Below, piece after piece: positions 46,630 to 56,305 of a DNA stretch of 64,000 nucleotides (its first letter is position 1; every line of letters starts with the position of its first letter). The DNA lies in the NCBI RefSeq assembly GCF_024347415.1, contig NZ_AP025476.1, positions 496,001-560,000 of the forward strand, written 5' to 3'. Both the position numbers and the translations under genes were made by a program. The DNA comes from Vibrio crassostreae (GTDB lineage Bacteria > Pseudomonadota > Gammaproteobacteria > Enterobacterales > Vibrionaceae). The notes beneath the pieces are model-generated. The model made no database searches and was not told the DNA's origin. It saw only the letters and a list, made by a program, of their open reading frames with translations.

Positions 46630-46643
46630 TTGATTTACATCAA
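46630..46643. promoter_or_regulatory. FNR box upstream of arcA
   Basis: TTGATTTACATCAA matches the FNR consensus TTGAT-N4-ATCAA at every defined position. It is 260 bases before arcA and 306 before the rraA-like gene. FNR activation of arcA is known in E. coli. Confidence 0.75.
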
Positions 46644-46948
46644 TTGCCGTATCGCAACAAACTTTAATAGTATGGCTACAACTTAACCAATGTTATGGTG
46701 ATTATTTAGCACCAAAACAAGAATGATTATTCGAGATGTTTCGCACATCTTGCCTGCTAAAGACCGGATTATGAACCAAGGAAGCTGAAAGCTGTCCTAA
46801 GAGTCTAGTAGATAAATATGCTCAATCAACTTTTATTGAGTAATAAATTGAGCATAGAACAATGAAAACAAAGGATTAATTTTAATAACATATAAAAGCA
46901 TAGAGGTTAGCCTGACTAAACAGGTAACGCCTTACTCACGGAGGATAT

Positions 46949-47434
46949 ATGCACGATATAACACCCGACTTATGTGATGAGTTTGAAAGCGAAGTCACCC
47001 TACTGAACATGCCATTGCAGAACTTCGGTCAACGTGGTGCGTTCTTTGGAAAAATTGTAACAGTTCGTTGTTACCACGATAATTCCAAGGTTCGCGAGAT
47101 TTTAGAGACCGATGGCTGTGGCAAAGTGCTTGTCGTTGATGGAAATGGCTCATGCCAAAAGGCGCTGCTTGGCGATCAGCTCGCTATTCTCGCGATAGAG
47201 AATGGTTGGGAAGGCGTGATTGTGAACGGTGCGGTGCGTGATGTTGGCATGATGTCGCAAATGGACCTTGGTGTTCAGGCGCTGGGTGCATCGCCATTCA
47301 AGACAGAGAAACGCGGCGTCGGACAAGTGAATGTTACGCTCTCTATACATAATCAACTGATTCAGCCTGGTGACTATATTTATGCCGATTGGAATGGCGT
47401 ATTAATTTCATCTGAGTTGTTAATTGAGTCGTAA
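46949..47434 (+). CDS. RraA-family protein
   Basis: 161-residue protein of the RraA/HMG-aldolase-like family. E. coli RraA binds RNase E and restrains mRNA decay; related plant-pathogen and soil enzymes are 4-hydroxy-4-methyl-2-oxoglutarate aldolases. Conserved stretches: [32 protein letters not shown] with an Arg97-Asp98 pair. E. coli RraA has Gln instead of the Asp here, so metal binding or residual lyase activity cannot be excluded for this protein. GGAGG lies 6 bases before the ATG. It is divergent from arcA. I leave the symbol empty because Vibrio carries more than one rraA-like gene. Confidence 0.85.
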   Translation: MHDITPDLCDEFESEVTLLNMPLQNFGQRGAFFGKIVTVRCYHDNSKVREILETDGCGKVLVVDGNGSCQKALLGDQLAILAIENGWEGVIVNGAVRDVGMMSQMDLGVQALGASPFKTEKRGVGQVNVTLSIHNQLIQPGDYIYADWNGVLISSELLIES

Positions 47435-47546
47435 CTAACTCAAATTTAATTCCGTTGTTAGATTAGATTGGGGAATGGTTTGTGATGTGCTGAAAGCTTG
47501 GGGCTCAATTCGGACTAATCAGTAAATAAAGAACAAGCGAAAGAGA

Positions 47547-48005
47547 TTAAAAGCGAAACCCTAATCCCACTTCAACACCTTGCTGCCACTCTTCATAGTC
47601 AAGGGTGGCATGCAAATCTAGATTATCAGTCAGTTGCACTCGGCTGGAAACCTCTGCGGCTACCGATTTCTCATTGTCTTCGGTTTCATCTTTATAGGTG
47701 TGTAAAGAACTGTTGAAAGAGACTCTTTCTGAAAACTGATAACTGACACCACTTAAGAATCCACTTTCCTGTTTCAGTGCCGCACTATTGATACGTGTAC
47801 CCACGTAAAGATCCACATCTGAAAACAAGCTATAAGAATAGCCACTGTCTATTTTCCAAGTATCGAAGCTTTCACTTGACGCGTTTTGTGTGGAGATAAA
47901 AAATTTATGAGAAGAACGATCTATTTGAGAAGGAAGTAGAGGCAAACTATTCGCTGAACAAACAACAGGCATAGCAAAAGCCAAAAGAATAAGTAATCTC
48001 TTCAT
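47547..48005 (-). CDS. Small predicted outer-membrane or periplasmic beta-rich protein
   Basis: 152 residues with a signal peptide ending near CSA-NS (about residue 19), followed by alternating beta-strand patterns and a C-terminal GVEVGLGFRF ending in Phe, the usual signature of an outer-membrane beta-barrel. With about 130 mature residues it could form a small barrel of six to eight strands. No family recognised. It converges with the rraA-like gene and precedes the thr operon on the other strand. Confidence 0.72.
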   Translation of the reverse strand: MKRLLILLAFAMPVVCSANSLPLLPSQIDRSSHKFFISTQNASSESFDTWKIDSGYSYSLFSDVDLYVGTRINSAALKQESGFLSGVSYQFSERVSFNSSLHTYKDETEDNEKSVAAEVSSRVQLTDNLDLHATLDYEEWQQGVEVGLGFRF

Positions 48006-48309
48006 TTCCCACTCCTGATGTCATTATTATTGTTCTTCGAACGTTATCGTTCAATTAAAGCACAGAACTTGTGCGTTCGCTGCACAATCGATATAGCATT
48101 TTGTTATGACTATATATGCAATTGATCACTCTTGCTTGTTCAATGAGTAAATCCAGTATCTTAAGTGAAGGTTTATACAGGGTGTTTTATCCCTTAAATG
48201 ACGGTTTGCTCTGAAAAACGGTGCGAATGTAAAAAAAACGCAACTTTTCATTGACGTCCAGTGGTAAAAATTGATACACGTAGAGTAAAGCACAAGCAGA
48301 GAATTTGAT
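48006..48309. other. Upstream region of the thr operon
   Basis: About 300 bases with no supported gene. TTGACG at 48251 with GATACA 16 bases further is a poor promoter match but the best candidate for the thr promoter. The DNA also holds the start of the minus-strand small barrel gene. Confidence 0.45.
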
Positions 48310-48387
48310 ATGCAGCACGTAAGCCACCTAGTAATGACCACAACCATTATTATTACCGACATTAACATTGTTGGGGCAGGCTGCTAA
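48310..48387 (+). CDS. thrL: ThrL, thr operon leader peptide
   Basis: A 25-residue peptide, MQHVSHLVMTTTIIITDINIVGAGC in effect, with a run of Thr and Ile codons (four Thr, five Ile in eleven codons of the core TTTIIITDINI). It ends 21 bases before a strong terminator and 83 before thrA. Such a peptide couples ribosome stalling at low threonyl- or isoleucyl-tRNA to readthrough. An internal ATG (codon 9) could also start it. The identity is inferred from position and codon content, which are very characteristic. Confidence 0.9.
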   Translation: MQHVSHLVMTTTIIITDINIVGAGC

Positions 48388-48408
48388 GTAACGGATTTTA
48401 AAAAAAAG

Positions 48409-48440
48409 GCCTGTATCCAACAAGATACAGGCCTTTTTTT
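48409..48440 (+). terminator. thr operon attenuator
   Basis: GGCCTGTATC, loop CAACAA, GATACAGGCC, then a run of T: the terminator form of the attenuator, between thrL and thrA. Confidence 0.9.
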
Positions 48441-48470
48441 GTACCATTTTTATGACTTATGGAGAAAGGG

Positions 48471-50930
48471 ATGCGCGTTTTAAAGTTTGGAGGTTCATCA
48501 TTAGCTGATGCAGATCGTTTTTTACGAGCGGCTGATATCATCGCTAATAATGCCCAGCAAGAAGAGCTAGCTGTTGTACTATCGGCTCCAGGAAAAACAA
48601 CCAATAAGTTGGTCGCTGTAATTGAAGCTGCACTTAAAAATGGTGAAGCAGACGCACAGATTACAGAGATCGAATCCTCATTCGCTGCACTGTTTGCAGA
48701 TATTCAAGCCGTTGTTCCTTCTATTGACGGTGCTGCGTTCCAAGAGCAGGTGGATACTTCTCTTGCTCAGCTAAAACAGTTCGTGAACGGCATTAACCTA
48801 CTGGGCATGTGCCCGAATCATGTTAATGCTCGCATCATCAGTAAAGGTGAGCGAATCTCAATCCAGTTGATGAAAGCGGTACTTGAAGCGAAAGGCCAAC
48901 CAGCAAGCCTGATTGACCCAGTTCAATACCTATACGCTAAAGGTGATCACCTTGAAGCTATGGTCGATGTGGATGTTTCAACTCAGAACTTCCGTCAATC
49001 GCCACTTCCTAAAGGTCACGTAAACATCATGCCGGGCTTCACTGCTGGTAATGATAAAGGTGAGTTAGTAACACTTGGCCGTAATGGCTCTGACTACTCA
49101 GCGGCAGTTCTAGCGGCATGTCTACGTGCTGATTGCTGTGAAATCTGGACTGATGTAGACGGCGTTTACAACTGTGACCCACGCTTAGTCGATGATGCAC
49201 GTCTGCTTAAATCATTAAGCTACCAAGAAGCGATGGAGCTTTCTTACTTCGGTGCTTCGGTTCTACACCCGAAGACTATCGCGCCTATCGCGCAATTTCA
49301 TATTCCTTGTCTGATCAAAAACAGCTTCAACCCACAGGGTGCGGGTACTTTGATTGGTCAAGACACTGGCGAAGATAACCTAGCAATTAAAGGTATTACT
49401 ACGCTAAGTGACCTAACAATGGTTAACGTATCAGGCCCTGGTATGAAAGGCATGGTTGGCATGGCAAGTCGCGTATTCGGCGCGATGTCTTCGGCTGGCG
49501 TTTCTATTGTCCTTATTACTCAATCGTCTTCTGAGTACAGCATCAGCTTCTGTATTGAATCGGCTGACAAAGTGAAAGCGAAACAAGTGTTGTCAGACGC
49601 GTTTGAACTTGAGCTCAAAGATGGTCTATTAGAGCCAGTTGAGTTCATGGACGACGTAGCGATTGTAACGCTGGTGGGTGACGGTATGCGTACTTCACGC
49701 GGTGTTGCTTCTCAGTTCTTCTCTTCTTTAGCTGAAGTGAACGTCAACATTGTTGCGATTGCTCAAGGGTCATCTGAGCGTGCTATCTCAGCGGTTATCC
49801 CTGAAGATAAAATCTCTGAAGCAATCAAAGCGTGTCACGAGAACCTATTTAACTCTAAGCACTTCCTTGACGTATTCGTTGTGGGTGTTGGCGGCGTTGG
49901 TGGCGAACTTGTTGATCAGATCCAACGTCAGCAAGGTAAATTGGCTGAAAAAGGCATCGTGATTCGCGTATGTGGTTTAGCAAACAGTAAAGGTTTGTTG
50001 CTAGACAGCGATGGTCTACCGTTAGAGCAGTGGCGTGACCGTATGTCGAGTGCGACTGAAGAATTCAGCCTAGCTCGCTTAGCGGCTCTTGTTCAACGTA
50101 ACCACATCATCAACCCAGTATTGGTTGACTGTACGTCTAGCGAAGGTATTGCTGCGCAGTACGCTGATTTCCTAGCGGCTGGTTTCCACGTGGTAACACC
50201 AAACAAGAAAGCAAACACAGCAAGCATGGCTTACTACCATCAGCTTCGTGAAGTTGCACGTAACTCACGTCGTAAGCTGATGTACGAAACAACCGTAGGT
50301 GCAGGTCTACCAGTAATCGAAAACCTTCAGAACCTTATCTCTGCAGGTGATGAACTTGAGAAGTTCAACGGCATTCTTTCAGGTTCACTGTCTTACATCT
50401 TCGGTAAACTTGATGAAGGTATGACACTAAGCCAAGCAACCAATATTGCTAAAGATAACGGCTTTACTGAACCGGATCCTCGTGACGATTTATCTGGTAT
50501 GGATGTGGCGCGTAAGCTGCTTATTCTTGCTCGTGAAGCAGGCATGGCGCTTGAACTTGAAGATGTTGAAGTTGACCAAGCTCTGCCACCAGGTTTTGAT
50601 GACTCAGGCACGGTTGAAGAGTTTATGGCTCGTCTGCCAGAAGCGGATGCTTACTTCCAAGAGCAGTCGGCTATCGCAGCAGAAGAAGGCAAAGTACTTC
50701 GTTATGTTGGCGAAATCGCTGAAGGTAAGTGTAAGGTTCGTATCGCTGCTGTTGATGGCGATGACCCAATGTTCAAGATTAAAGATGGCGAGAACGCATT
50801 AGCATTCTACAGCCGTTACTACCAACCAATCCCTCTAGTACTACGTGGCTACGGCGCGGGTACTGAAGTAACAGCAGCTGGCGTATTCTCTGATGTGATG
50901 CGTACTCTTGGTTGGAAATTAGGAGTTTAG
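48471..50930 (+). CDS. thrA: ThrA, bifunctional aspartokinase I / homoserine dehydrogenase I
   Basis: Catalyses the first and third steps of threonine synthesis. Aspartokinase domain about 1-290 starting with [10 protein letters not shown], two ACT domains about 310-460 for threonine feedback, and homoserine dehydrogenase about 465-819 with [23 protein letters not shown] and the [10 protein letters not shown] and [12 protein letters not shown] motifs. At 819 residues it is one shorter than E. coli. The ATG at 48471 follows GGAGAAAGGG; an ATG 12 bases earlier is within that site and not used. thrB starts two bases after the stop. Confidence 0.97.
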   Translation: MRVLKFGGSSLADADRFLRAADIIANNAQQEELAVVLSAPGKTTNKLVAVIEAALKNGEADAQITEIESSFAALFADIQAVVPSIDGAAFQEQVDTSLAQLKQFVNGINLLGMCPNHVNARIISKGERISIQLMKAVLEAKGQPASLIDPVQYLYAKGDHLEAMVDVDVSTQNFRQSPLPKGHVNIMPGFTAGNDKGELVTLGRNGSDYSAAVLAACLRADCCEIWTDVDGVYNCDPRLVDDARLLKSLSYQEAMELSYFGASVLHPKTIAPIAQFHIPCLIKNSFNPQGAGTLIGQDTGEDNLAIKGITTLSDLTMVNVSGPGMKGMVGMASRVFGAMSSAGVSIVLITQSSSEYSISFCIESADKVKAKQVLSDAFELELKDGLLEPVEFMDDVAIVTLVGDGMRTSRGVASQFFSSLAEVNVNIVAIAQGSSERAISAVIPEDKISEAIKACHENLFNSKHFLDVFVVGVGGVGGELVDQIQRQQGKLAEKGIVIRVCGLANSKGLLLDSDGLPLEQWRDRMSSATEEFSLARLAALVQRNHIINPVLVDCTSSEGIAAQYADFLAAGFHVVTPNKKANTASMAYYHQLREVARNSRRKLMYETTVGAGLPVIENLQNLISAGDELEKFNGILSGSLSYIFGKLDEGMTLSQATNIAKDNGFTEPDPRDDLSGMDVARKLLILAREAGMALELEDVEVDQALPPGFDDSGTVEEFMARLPEADAYFQEQSAIAAEEGKVLRYVGEIAEGKCKVRIAAVDGDDPMFKIKDGENALAFYSRYYQPIPLVLRGYGAGTEVTAAGVFSDVMRTLGWKLGV

Positions 50931-50932
50931 GA

Positions 50933-51904
50933 ATGAGTTCAAGTGATATGGATGTTGTCGTTTATGCTCCTGCATCAATCGGTAATGTCAGTGTAGGGTT
51001 TGATGTGCTGGGGGCCGCTGTGTCTCCAGTGGATGGCACACTGCTGGGTGACCGAGTAATGGTTAAAGCAGGCGATGAATCATTCTCGCTAAAAACAGCA
51101 GGCAGCTTTGTTTCTAAGCTGCCGACTGAAGCCAAAGAAAACATCGTCTACGACTGCTGGGTGGTGTTCTCTAGAGAGCTTGATAAAAAAGGCGTTGCGC
51201 TAAAGCCTTTAGAAATGACACTCGAAAAGAACATGCCTATTGGTTCTGGTCTAGGTTCAAGTGCATGTTCAATTGTCGCGGCACTGGATGCGCTAAATCG
51301 TTTTCATGGCCAGCCACTGAATGAGACTGAACTGCTTGCTCTAATGGGCGAAATGGAAGGTAAGATTTCAGGCGGTATCCATTATGATAACGTTGCTCCA
51401 TGTTACCTTGGTGGTGTGCAGTTAATGCTTGAAGAGTTAGGTATCATTAGCCAAGAAGTACCGTGTTTTGATGACTGGTATTGGGTAATGGCGTATCCGG
51501 GTATTAAGGTTTCAACGGCTGAAGCTCGCGAAATTCTTCCTTCTCAATATCGTCGTCAGGATGTGATTGCCCATGGCCGTCATCTAGCGGGTTTTATCCA
51601 CGCGTGCCACTCTGGTCAACCAGAGCTAGCAGCGAAGATGATCAAAGACGTGATTGCTGAACCATATCGTGAGAAACTGCTTCCAGGGTTTGCTGATGCG
51701 CGTAAATACGCCACTTCAGCTGGAGCACTGGCTACTGGGATCTCCGGTAGCGGTCCAACTCTATTTAGCATTTGCAAAGAACAAGATGTCGCCGAGCGTG
51801 TTGCACGCTGGTTAGAACAAAATTACGTACAAAATGAAGAAGGATTCGTTCACGTTTGTCGCCTAGACAAGCAAGGTTCGATCGTTACAGGAAGTGAGTT
51901 ATGA
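50933..51904 (+). CDS. thrB: ThrB, homoserine kinase
   Basis: GHMP kinase that phosphorylates homoserine. [12 protein letters not shown] is the ATP-binding glycine motif, [20 protein letters not shown] the N-terminal motif, and GISGSGPT the third GHMP motif. An upstream TTG in frame lies inside thrA; the ATG at 50933 with AGGAG before it gives 323 residues, near the usual 310-318. Its stop overlaps the thrC start by four bases (ATGA). Confidence 0.96.
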   Translation: MSSSDMDVVVYAPASIGNVSVGFDVLGAAVSPVDGTLLGDRVMVKAGDESFSLKTAGSFVSKLPTEAKENIVYDCWVVFSRELDKKGVALKPLEMTLEKNMPIGSGLGSSACSIVAALDALNRFHGQPLNETELLALMGEMEGKISGGIHYDNVAPCYLGGVQLMLEELGIISQEVPCFDDWYWVMAYPGIKVSTAEAREILPSQYRRQDVIAHGRHLAGFIHACHSGQPELAAKMIKDVIAEPYREKLLPGFADARKYATSAGALATGISGSGPTLFSICKEQDVAERVARWLEQNYVQNEEGFVHVCRLDKQGSIVTGSEL

Positions 51905-53184
51905 AGCTGTACAACATCAAAGAAAATGACGAGCAAGTCTCTTTTGGCCAAGCCGTTCGTCAAGGTTTAGGTCGTAATCAAGGTCTATTTTTTCCATCTG
52001 AGCTACCAAAGTTTGATGATATCGATGCGCTGCTAGCAGAGGACTTTGTCCCTCGTAGCTCAAAGATTCTGTCAGCATTGATTGGCGATGAATTACCAAA
52101 AGAACAGATCGACCAAATGGTGGATGCAGCGTTCCAATTCCCTGCACCAATCAACCAAGTAAAAGACGGCGTTTACGCGCTTGAGCTTTTCCACGGCCCT
52201 ACACTGGCGTTTAAAGATTTCGGTGGCCGCTTTATGGCTCAGTCTTTAGCAGCCGTTTCAGATGGTGGTCAAATCACGATCTTAACAGCAACATCAGGTG
52301 ATACTGGTGCGGCGGTTGCACATGCTTTCTACGGCATGGAAGACATCAATGTTGTGATTCTTTACCCGAAAGGCAAGATCAGCCCATTGCAAGAGAAGCT
52401 TTTCTGTACGCTGGGTAAGAACATTCACACTGTCGCTATCGATGGTGACTTTGATGCGTGTCAGGCTCTGGTTAAAGAATCATTTGATGATGCTGAACTG
52501 CGTAAAGAGATTGGTCTTAACTCGGCAAACTCTATCAACATCAGCCGTTTAATGGCTCAGATCTGTTATTACTTTGAAGCGGCTTCTCAGCTGACTAAAG
52601 AGCAACGTGAAAACCTAGTTATTTCTGTACCAAGTGGTAACTTTGGTAACCTAACGGCGGGTCTATTGGCTAAAGCACTAGGTTTACCTGTTAAGCGTTT
52701 CATCGCAGCAACCAATGAAAATGACACGGTTCCTCGCTACCTAGAAACAGGTCAATGGGATCCAAAACCGACCATTGCGACAACGTCGAACGCGATGGAC
52801 GTAAGCCAACCAAATAACTGGCCTCGTATTGAAGAGCTTTGCCAACTGAAAGGTTGGGGCTTAGATACACTAGGCAAAGGTAAAGTATCTGACGAGCAGA
52901 GCGCTGAGTCAGTTCGCGACCTAAAAGCACAAGGTTACCTATGTGAACCACATGGTGCGATTGCTTACCGTCTATTGGAAGAGCAATTGCAAGAGAATGA
53001 AACTGGCTTGTTCCTGTGTACAGCACACCCAGCGAAATTCAAAGAAGTGGTTGATGACATCCTAGGTTCTGATATCGAACTGCCTGGCCCGCTAGCAAAA
53101 CACGCGGCAATGGAGTTGTTGTCTGAAGATCTTGATAACGATTTTGAAGCGCTAAAAGCAGTGCTTCGTCGAGTTCAACCGTAA
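51901..53184 (+). CDS. thrC: ThrC, threonine synthase
   Basis: PLP enzyme converting O-phosphohomoserine to threonine. The PLP lysine is Lys105 in [26 protein letters not shown] and [13 protein letters not shown] follow. Length 427 (E. coli 428). Translation is coupled to thrB by the ATGA overlap. A terminator follows at 53209, shared with the convergent grcA. Confidence 0.97.
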   Translation: MKLYNIKENDEQVSFGQAVRQGLGRNQGLFFPSELPKFDDIDALLAEDFVPRSSKILSALIGDELPKEQIDQMVDAAFQFPAPINQVKDGVYALELFHGPTLAFKDFGGRFMAQSLAAVSDGGQITILTATSGDTGAAVAHAFYGMEDINVVILYPKGKISPLQEKLFCTLGKNIHTVAIDGDFDACQALVKESFDDAELRKEIGLNSANSINISRLMAQICYYFEAASQLTKEQRENLVISVPSGNFGNLTAGLLAKALGLPVKRFIAATNENDTVPRYLETGQWDPKPTIATTSNAMDVSQPNNWPRIEELCQLKGWGLDTLGKGKVSDEQSAESVRDLKAQGYLCEPHGAIAYRLLEEQLQENETGLFLCTAHPAKFKEVVDDILGSDIELPGPLAKHAAMELLSEDLDNDFEALKAVLRRVQP

Positions 53185-53208
53185 CGTCCATTTGTTTTTC
53201 GAACAAAT

Positions 53209-53237
53209 AAAAACGGCGCTCAATGAGCGCCGTTTTT
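53209..53237. terminator. Bidirectional terminator, thrC/grcA
   Basis: CGGCGCTCA and TGAGCGCCG form a 9-bp stem between A and T tracts. A weaker stem TTTGTT/AACAAA lies just upstream. Confidence 0.85.
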
Positions 53238-53261
53238 GTATTCTAATTTAAGCTCTAAAAA

Positions 53262-53639
53262 TTATAGAGACTCAGTGAACGTACGTGCGATAACGTCACG
53301 TTGCTGTTCAGTTGTTAGAGAGTTGAAACGTACAGCGTAACCCGATACACGGATAGTTAGCTGTGGGTAGTTCTCTGGGTGAGCAACTGCGTCTTCTAGC
53401 GTTTCACGCTTAAGAACGTTAACGTTTAGGTGTTGGCCACCTTCGATGCGTGGTGCTGCTTCGATTGCAACTTCACGGCTTTCGTACTCGCCTAGGTCTG
53501 CAGCTGAGATAACTTGGTCAGCTTCGAAACCTGCAGTAGCAACAACACAACGAGCTTCATTCTTCTCGCTATCTAGTAGCCAGATTGAGTTTAGTAGGTC
53601 ATCGTTTGCTGCTTTAGTAATTTGAATACCTTGGATCAT
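53262..53639 (-). CDS. grcA: GrcA (YfiD), autonomous glycyl radical cofactor
   Basis: Replaces the damaged glycyl-radical domain of pyruvate formate-lyase after oxygen exposure. The 125-residue chain is almost the same as E. coli GrcA (127): [10 protein letters not shown] and the radical loop RVSGYAVRF with Gly100 near the C-terminus. PFL itself is not in the window. Upstream lie two FNR-like boxes 53 bases apart; the spacing equals that of the tandem FNR sites known at E. coli yfiD (-40.5 and -93.5). Confidence 0.96.
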   Translation of the reverse strand: MIQGIQITKAANDDLLNSIWLLDSEKNEARCVVATAGFEADQVISAADLGEYESREVAIEAAPRIEGGQHLNVNVLKRETLEDAVAHPENYPQLTIRVSGYAVRFNSLTTEQQRDVIARTFTESL

Positions 53640-53737
53640 AACTATCTCCTAGTCCACTGAATGTGGTTTGATTATGGTGTTAACTTTCGATTTTTATTGA
53701 GCTGAGTAATATATACCTAATATTAGTAAGGTTAACA

Positions 53738-53751
53738 TTGATTTAAGTCAA
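53738..53751 (-). promoter_or_regulatory. Proximal FNR box of grcA
   Basis: TTGATTTAAGTCAA (plus-strand reading) matches TTGAT-N4-ATCAA at all but one position. It is 99 bases before the grcA ATG; TATATT (minus strand) about 34 bases downstream is a possible -10. Confidence 0.7.
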
Positions 53752-53790
53752 AAAACAACCAAAAACCATATTTTTACAAAGGTAATTATC

Positions 53791-53804
53791 TTGAGGTAAA
53801 TCAA
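53791..53804 (-). promoter_or_regulatory. Distal FNR box of grcA
   Basis: TTGAGGTAAATCAA matches the FNR consensus with one mismatch. Centre-to-centre distance to the proximal box is 53 bases. Confidence 0.65.
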
Positions 53805-54004
53805 TAAAACCTTTAAAAACAAAGTAATTACAAAATATTTTAAAGTATAAAAAATATTTAACAGTTGTATTTGTTGTAAATTTACTACATTTGTTGTGTT
53901 TTTATTGAACAGAAACCGATACAACCCTTTATTTATTAAGCATTATGAAAGTGTAAAGTGATTTAATGACAAACAATAATTCATCCTCAAAACCGGAAAC
54001 AAAT
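53805..54004. other. A/T-rich gap between grcA and nfo
   Basis: Extremely A/T-rich with long A and T runs; no supported gene. The nfo promoter probably lies here. Confidence 0.45.
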
Positions 54005-54874
54005 ATGAAGTTTATTGGCGCTCATGTGTCGGCTGCTGGTGGTGTTGATCAGGCGCCTATGCGTGCACGTGAAATAGGTGCCAATGCGTTTGCACTGTTT
54101 ACCAAGAATCAGAGACAGTGGGCGGCAAAACCGCTAGAAGCGAAAACCATTAGTGCCTTCAAAGCCAATTGCAAAATGTTGGGCTTCGGTGCTGAGCACA
54201 TTCTTCCTCATGACTCCTACCTTATTAACCTAGGAGCACCAGAGGAAGAGAAGCTAGAGAAATCACGCGCGGCTTTTATTGATGAGATGGAGCGTTGTAA
54301 TCAACTTGGGTTAACGCTTTTGAATTTTCATCCTGGGAGTCATTTGAAGAAAATCTCAGAAAGCGAATGTTTGGCTAAGATCGCCGAGTCGATCAACCTA
54401 GCTCATCAAGCTGTACCTGACGTAATCGCGGTGATCGAGAATACGTCAGGGCAGGGCACTAACCTTGGTTGGAAGTTTGAACATCTAGCTGAGATTATCG
54501 AGCAGGTAGAAGATAAGTCACGTGTTGGCGTGTGCTTAGACACCTGCCATACGTTTACTGCTGGCTATGACTTACGTACAAAAGAGGCGTGTGAGCATAC
54601 TTTTGCTGAGTTCGACCGCATTGTGGGTATGCACTATCTAAGAGCAATGCACATCAATGATTCAAAAGCTGAGTTCGCGAGTCGAGTTGATCGACACCAT
54701 TCTTTAGGAAAAGGTGAAATTGGCTGGGATTGTTTTGACTATATTGCTTCTGATTCTCGCTTTAATGGTATCCCTCTTATCTTGGAAACGATTGATTCGA
54801 CGATTTGGAAAGAGGAAATTCAACAACTTAGAATGTTTCATCGCTCAGCAACGGTAGTCAGCGAAGAAGCGTAA
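54005..54874 (+). CDS. nfo: Nfo, endonuclease IV (AP endonuclease)
   Basis: Zinc-dependent AP endonuclease of base excision repair. [12 protein letters not shown] at the N-terminus, [40 protein letters not shown] and [25 protein letters not shown] carry the trinuclear zinc ligands. I use the ATG at 54005 (289 aa, where the E. coli alignment begins); an in-frame ATG at 53966 would add 13 polar residues and cannot be excluded. ung, another repair gene, is about 660 bases downstream past a small ORF and a MITE. Confidence 0.93.
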   Translation: MKFIGAHVSAAGGVDQAPMRAREIGANAFALFTKNQRQWAAKPLEAKTISAFKANCKMLGFGAEHILPHDSYLINLGAPEEEKLEKSRAAFIDEMERCNQLGLTLLNFHPGSHLKKISESECLAKIAESINLAHQAVPDVIAVIENTSGQGTNLGWKFEHLAEIIEQVEDKSRVGVCLDTCHTFTAGYDLRTKEACEHTFAEFDRIVGMHYLRAMHINDSKAEFASRVDRHHSLGKGEIGWDCFDYIASDSRFNGIPLILETIDSTIWKEEIQQLRMFHRSATVVSEEA

Positions 54875-54876
54875 TA

Positions 54877-54908
54877 ATAGAAGGAAAAATTTATTTCCGT
54901 CTATTTCT
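54877..54908 (+). terminator. Probable terminator after nfo
   Basis: ATAGAAGGAAA pairs with TTTCCGTCTAT (10 of 11) followed by TTTCT; an A/T-rich stem of moderate strength. Confidence 0.5.
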
Positions 54909-54913
54909 AAAAA

Positions 54914-54957
54914 TTGGCACCTTTCTTTCATAACATTAAAGTGAATATGTAGTTCAC
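54914..54957 (+). promoter_or_regulatory. Promoter and dyad of the small His-rich gene
   Basis: TTGGCA, 17 bases, TAAAGT (54914-54942), then GTGAA-N7-TTCAC (54941-54957) at or just after the expected transcription start. The dyad has operator form. Confidence 0.5.
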
Positions 54958-54980
54958 GATGTCTTAGAGGAGGTGCCTTT

Positions 54981-55091
54981 ATGTATTCAATCACCCAAAC
55001 TTCAACTGTTGCTGTCGCAAGTCGTTTACCAACACCAAACCGTCACGTGCATAACCATGGCCACCATCGTACACAACAGAAAAGTGGTTAA
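54981..55091 (+). CDS. Small His-rich protein, 36 residues
   Basis: Too short for most ORF callers. ATG at 54981 is preceded by GAGGAGGTG at ideal spacing, with a promoter and dyad further up. The peptide has a hydrophobic-to-neutral N-terminal half (MYSITQTSTVAVASRLPTP) and a C-terminal half with HVHNHGHH, six histidines in total, and basic residues, suggesting possible Ni/Zn/Cu binding. No similar family is known to me. It could also act as a leader or be non-functional; transcription is likely, translation is inferred. Confidence 0.6.
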   Translation: MYSITQTSTVAVASRLPTPNRHVHNHGHHRTQQKSG

Positions 55092-55184
55092 TCGAGATAA
55101 ACACAACTTGAACTGATTATTATGATTCATCAACAAGTGAACCCTACACATCATGTTTATTGATAGCTGTATGAGGTATAAATA

Positions 55185-55449
55185 GGGCGTGTTGATCTTT
55201 CGAGCTGATTTTTGCAGCGAGTTGCTGGGTATTTATACAAGGCAGAGGCTTTGACGTGTAGCTAGCCTACATGAGAAGCCGCTAACGCAGTAGAAATGAC
55301 CAGCAAACGCTGCCCGGAGGGTTCGGCTAAAAGCGGTTTTACTCTTTGTTGAGGGAGATTTGCTTAGAATGACTAGGCTACTTCTCCCTCGCCTCGATTA
55401 AAACGCTTTTATCTCGAACAAAATTTAACCACGAAAGGTCAACACGCCC
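55185..55449. mobile_element. MITE-like element with 18-bp inverted ends and TA duplication
   Basis: GGGCGTGTTGATCTTTCG at 55185-55202 and its inverse at 55432-55449 match at 17 of 18 positions. TA flanks both ends (55183-55184 and 55450-55451), the target duplication of Tc1/mariner and IS630-type transposases. The 265-bp interior has no transposase. This fits a non-autonomous element moved in trans. It lies between the His-rich gene and ung and does not interrupt either. Confidence 0.8.
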
Positions 55450-55538
55450 TAAAGCCTTATTTAGGACAGTTAGCCGATACAGCTATTTTTTTGTCTGGCG
55501 AAAGCCGCTAGAAACCTTGATGATTGGGAAGTAAAACG

Positions 55539-56219
55539 ATGAGCGCACCAAAAACTTGGGAATCCATTATTAATGATGAACGTGACAAGGAGTACTTTCA
55601 GAGTGTCCTCGCGTTTGTTGAGCAGCAACGTAATAATGGGAAAACCGTCTACCCGCCACAAGATCAGGTGTTCAGTGCCTTTGATATGACGCCTTTCGAA
55701 TCCGTGCGAGTAGTTATCTTAGGGCAAGATCCTTATCACGGTGCTAACCAAGCTCATGGTTTAGCATTCTCAGTCCTTCCTGGCGTGAAAATCCCCCCTT
55801 CTCTACGCAATATGTACAAAGAGCTTGCACAAGATATAGAGGGCTTTGAGATTCCTAGTCACGGTTATCTCGATTCTTGGGCATCGCAAGGGGTGTTGAT
55901 GTTGAACACCGTTCTTACAGTAGAAGAGGCAAAAGCACACTCACATGCGAAATGTGGTTGGGAAACTTTTACTGATGCCATGATTGCTGAGCTCAATCAG
56001 CGTTCTGAACCGATCATTTTTTTGTTGTGGGGCGCACACGCCCAGAAGAAAGGCCAAGCGATTGATGAAGACAAACATCAAGTGTTGGTTGCACCTCACC
56101 CATCGCCATTATCGGCACGTCGTGGCTTCTTCGGTTGTCAGCATTTCTCAACAACCAACAAGTTACTTTCTTATATGGATCAACAACCTATTGACTGGTG
56201 TTTACCAACAGAAGTGTAG
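55539..56219 (+). CDS. ung: Ung, uracil-DNA glycosylase
   Basis: Removes uracil from DNA in base excision repair. GQDPYHG holds the catalytic Asp, [21 protein letters not shown] the proline-rich region, [11 protein letters not shown], and [14 protein letters not shown] the C-terminal motif with its His. I start at 55539 ([13 protein letters not shown], 226 aa; E. coli 229); the TTG at 55524 in frame is less likely. It follows the MITE by about 90 bases. Confidence 0.96.
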   Translation: MSAPKTWESIINDERDKEYFQSVLAFVEQQRNNGKTVYPPQDQVFSAFDMTPFESVRVVILGQDPYHGANQAHGLAFSVLPGVKIPPSLRNMYKELAQDIEGFEIPSHGYLDSWASQGVLMLNTVLTVEEAKAHSHAKCGWETFTDAMIAELNQRSEPIIFLLWGAHAQKKGQAIDEDKHQVLVAPHPSPLSARRGFFGCQHFSTTNKLLSYMDQQPIDWCLPTEV

Positions 56220-56305
56220 GTTGGTGGTTTTCTGAGCCGGGTCAAATCATAAATCAGTATCTTCGTATACACTTATAAACAGTAGGTGTAATGGAGTGCA
56301 ATACT

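Larger units (their letters stand above)
46371..46948. other. arcA / rraA-like divergent intergenic region
   Basis: 578 bases without a supported gene. It contains an FNR box at 46630 and ArcA-like GTTAA repeats at 46583-46616. The rest is A/T-rich and includes the 5'-leaders of both genes; I see no further structure I can name. Confidence 0.6.

Noticed and set aside
48126..48368. 80-residue minus-strand ORF over the thr leader
   Set aside because: Antisense to thrL; rich in Ile/Val from the leader's codon run, no RBS.
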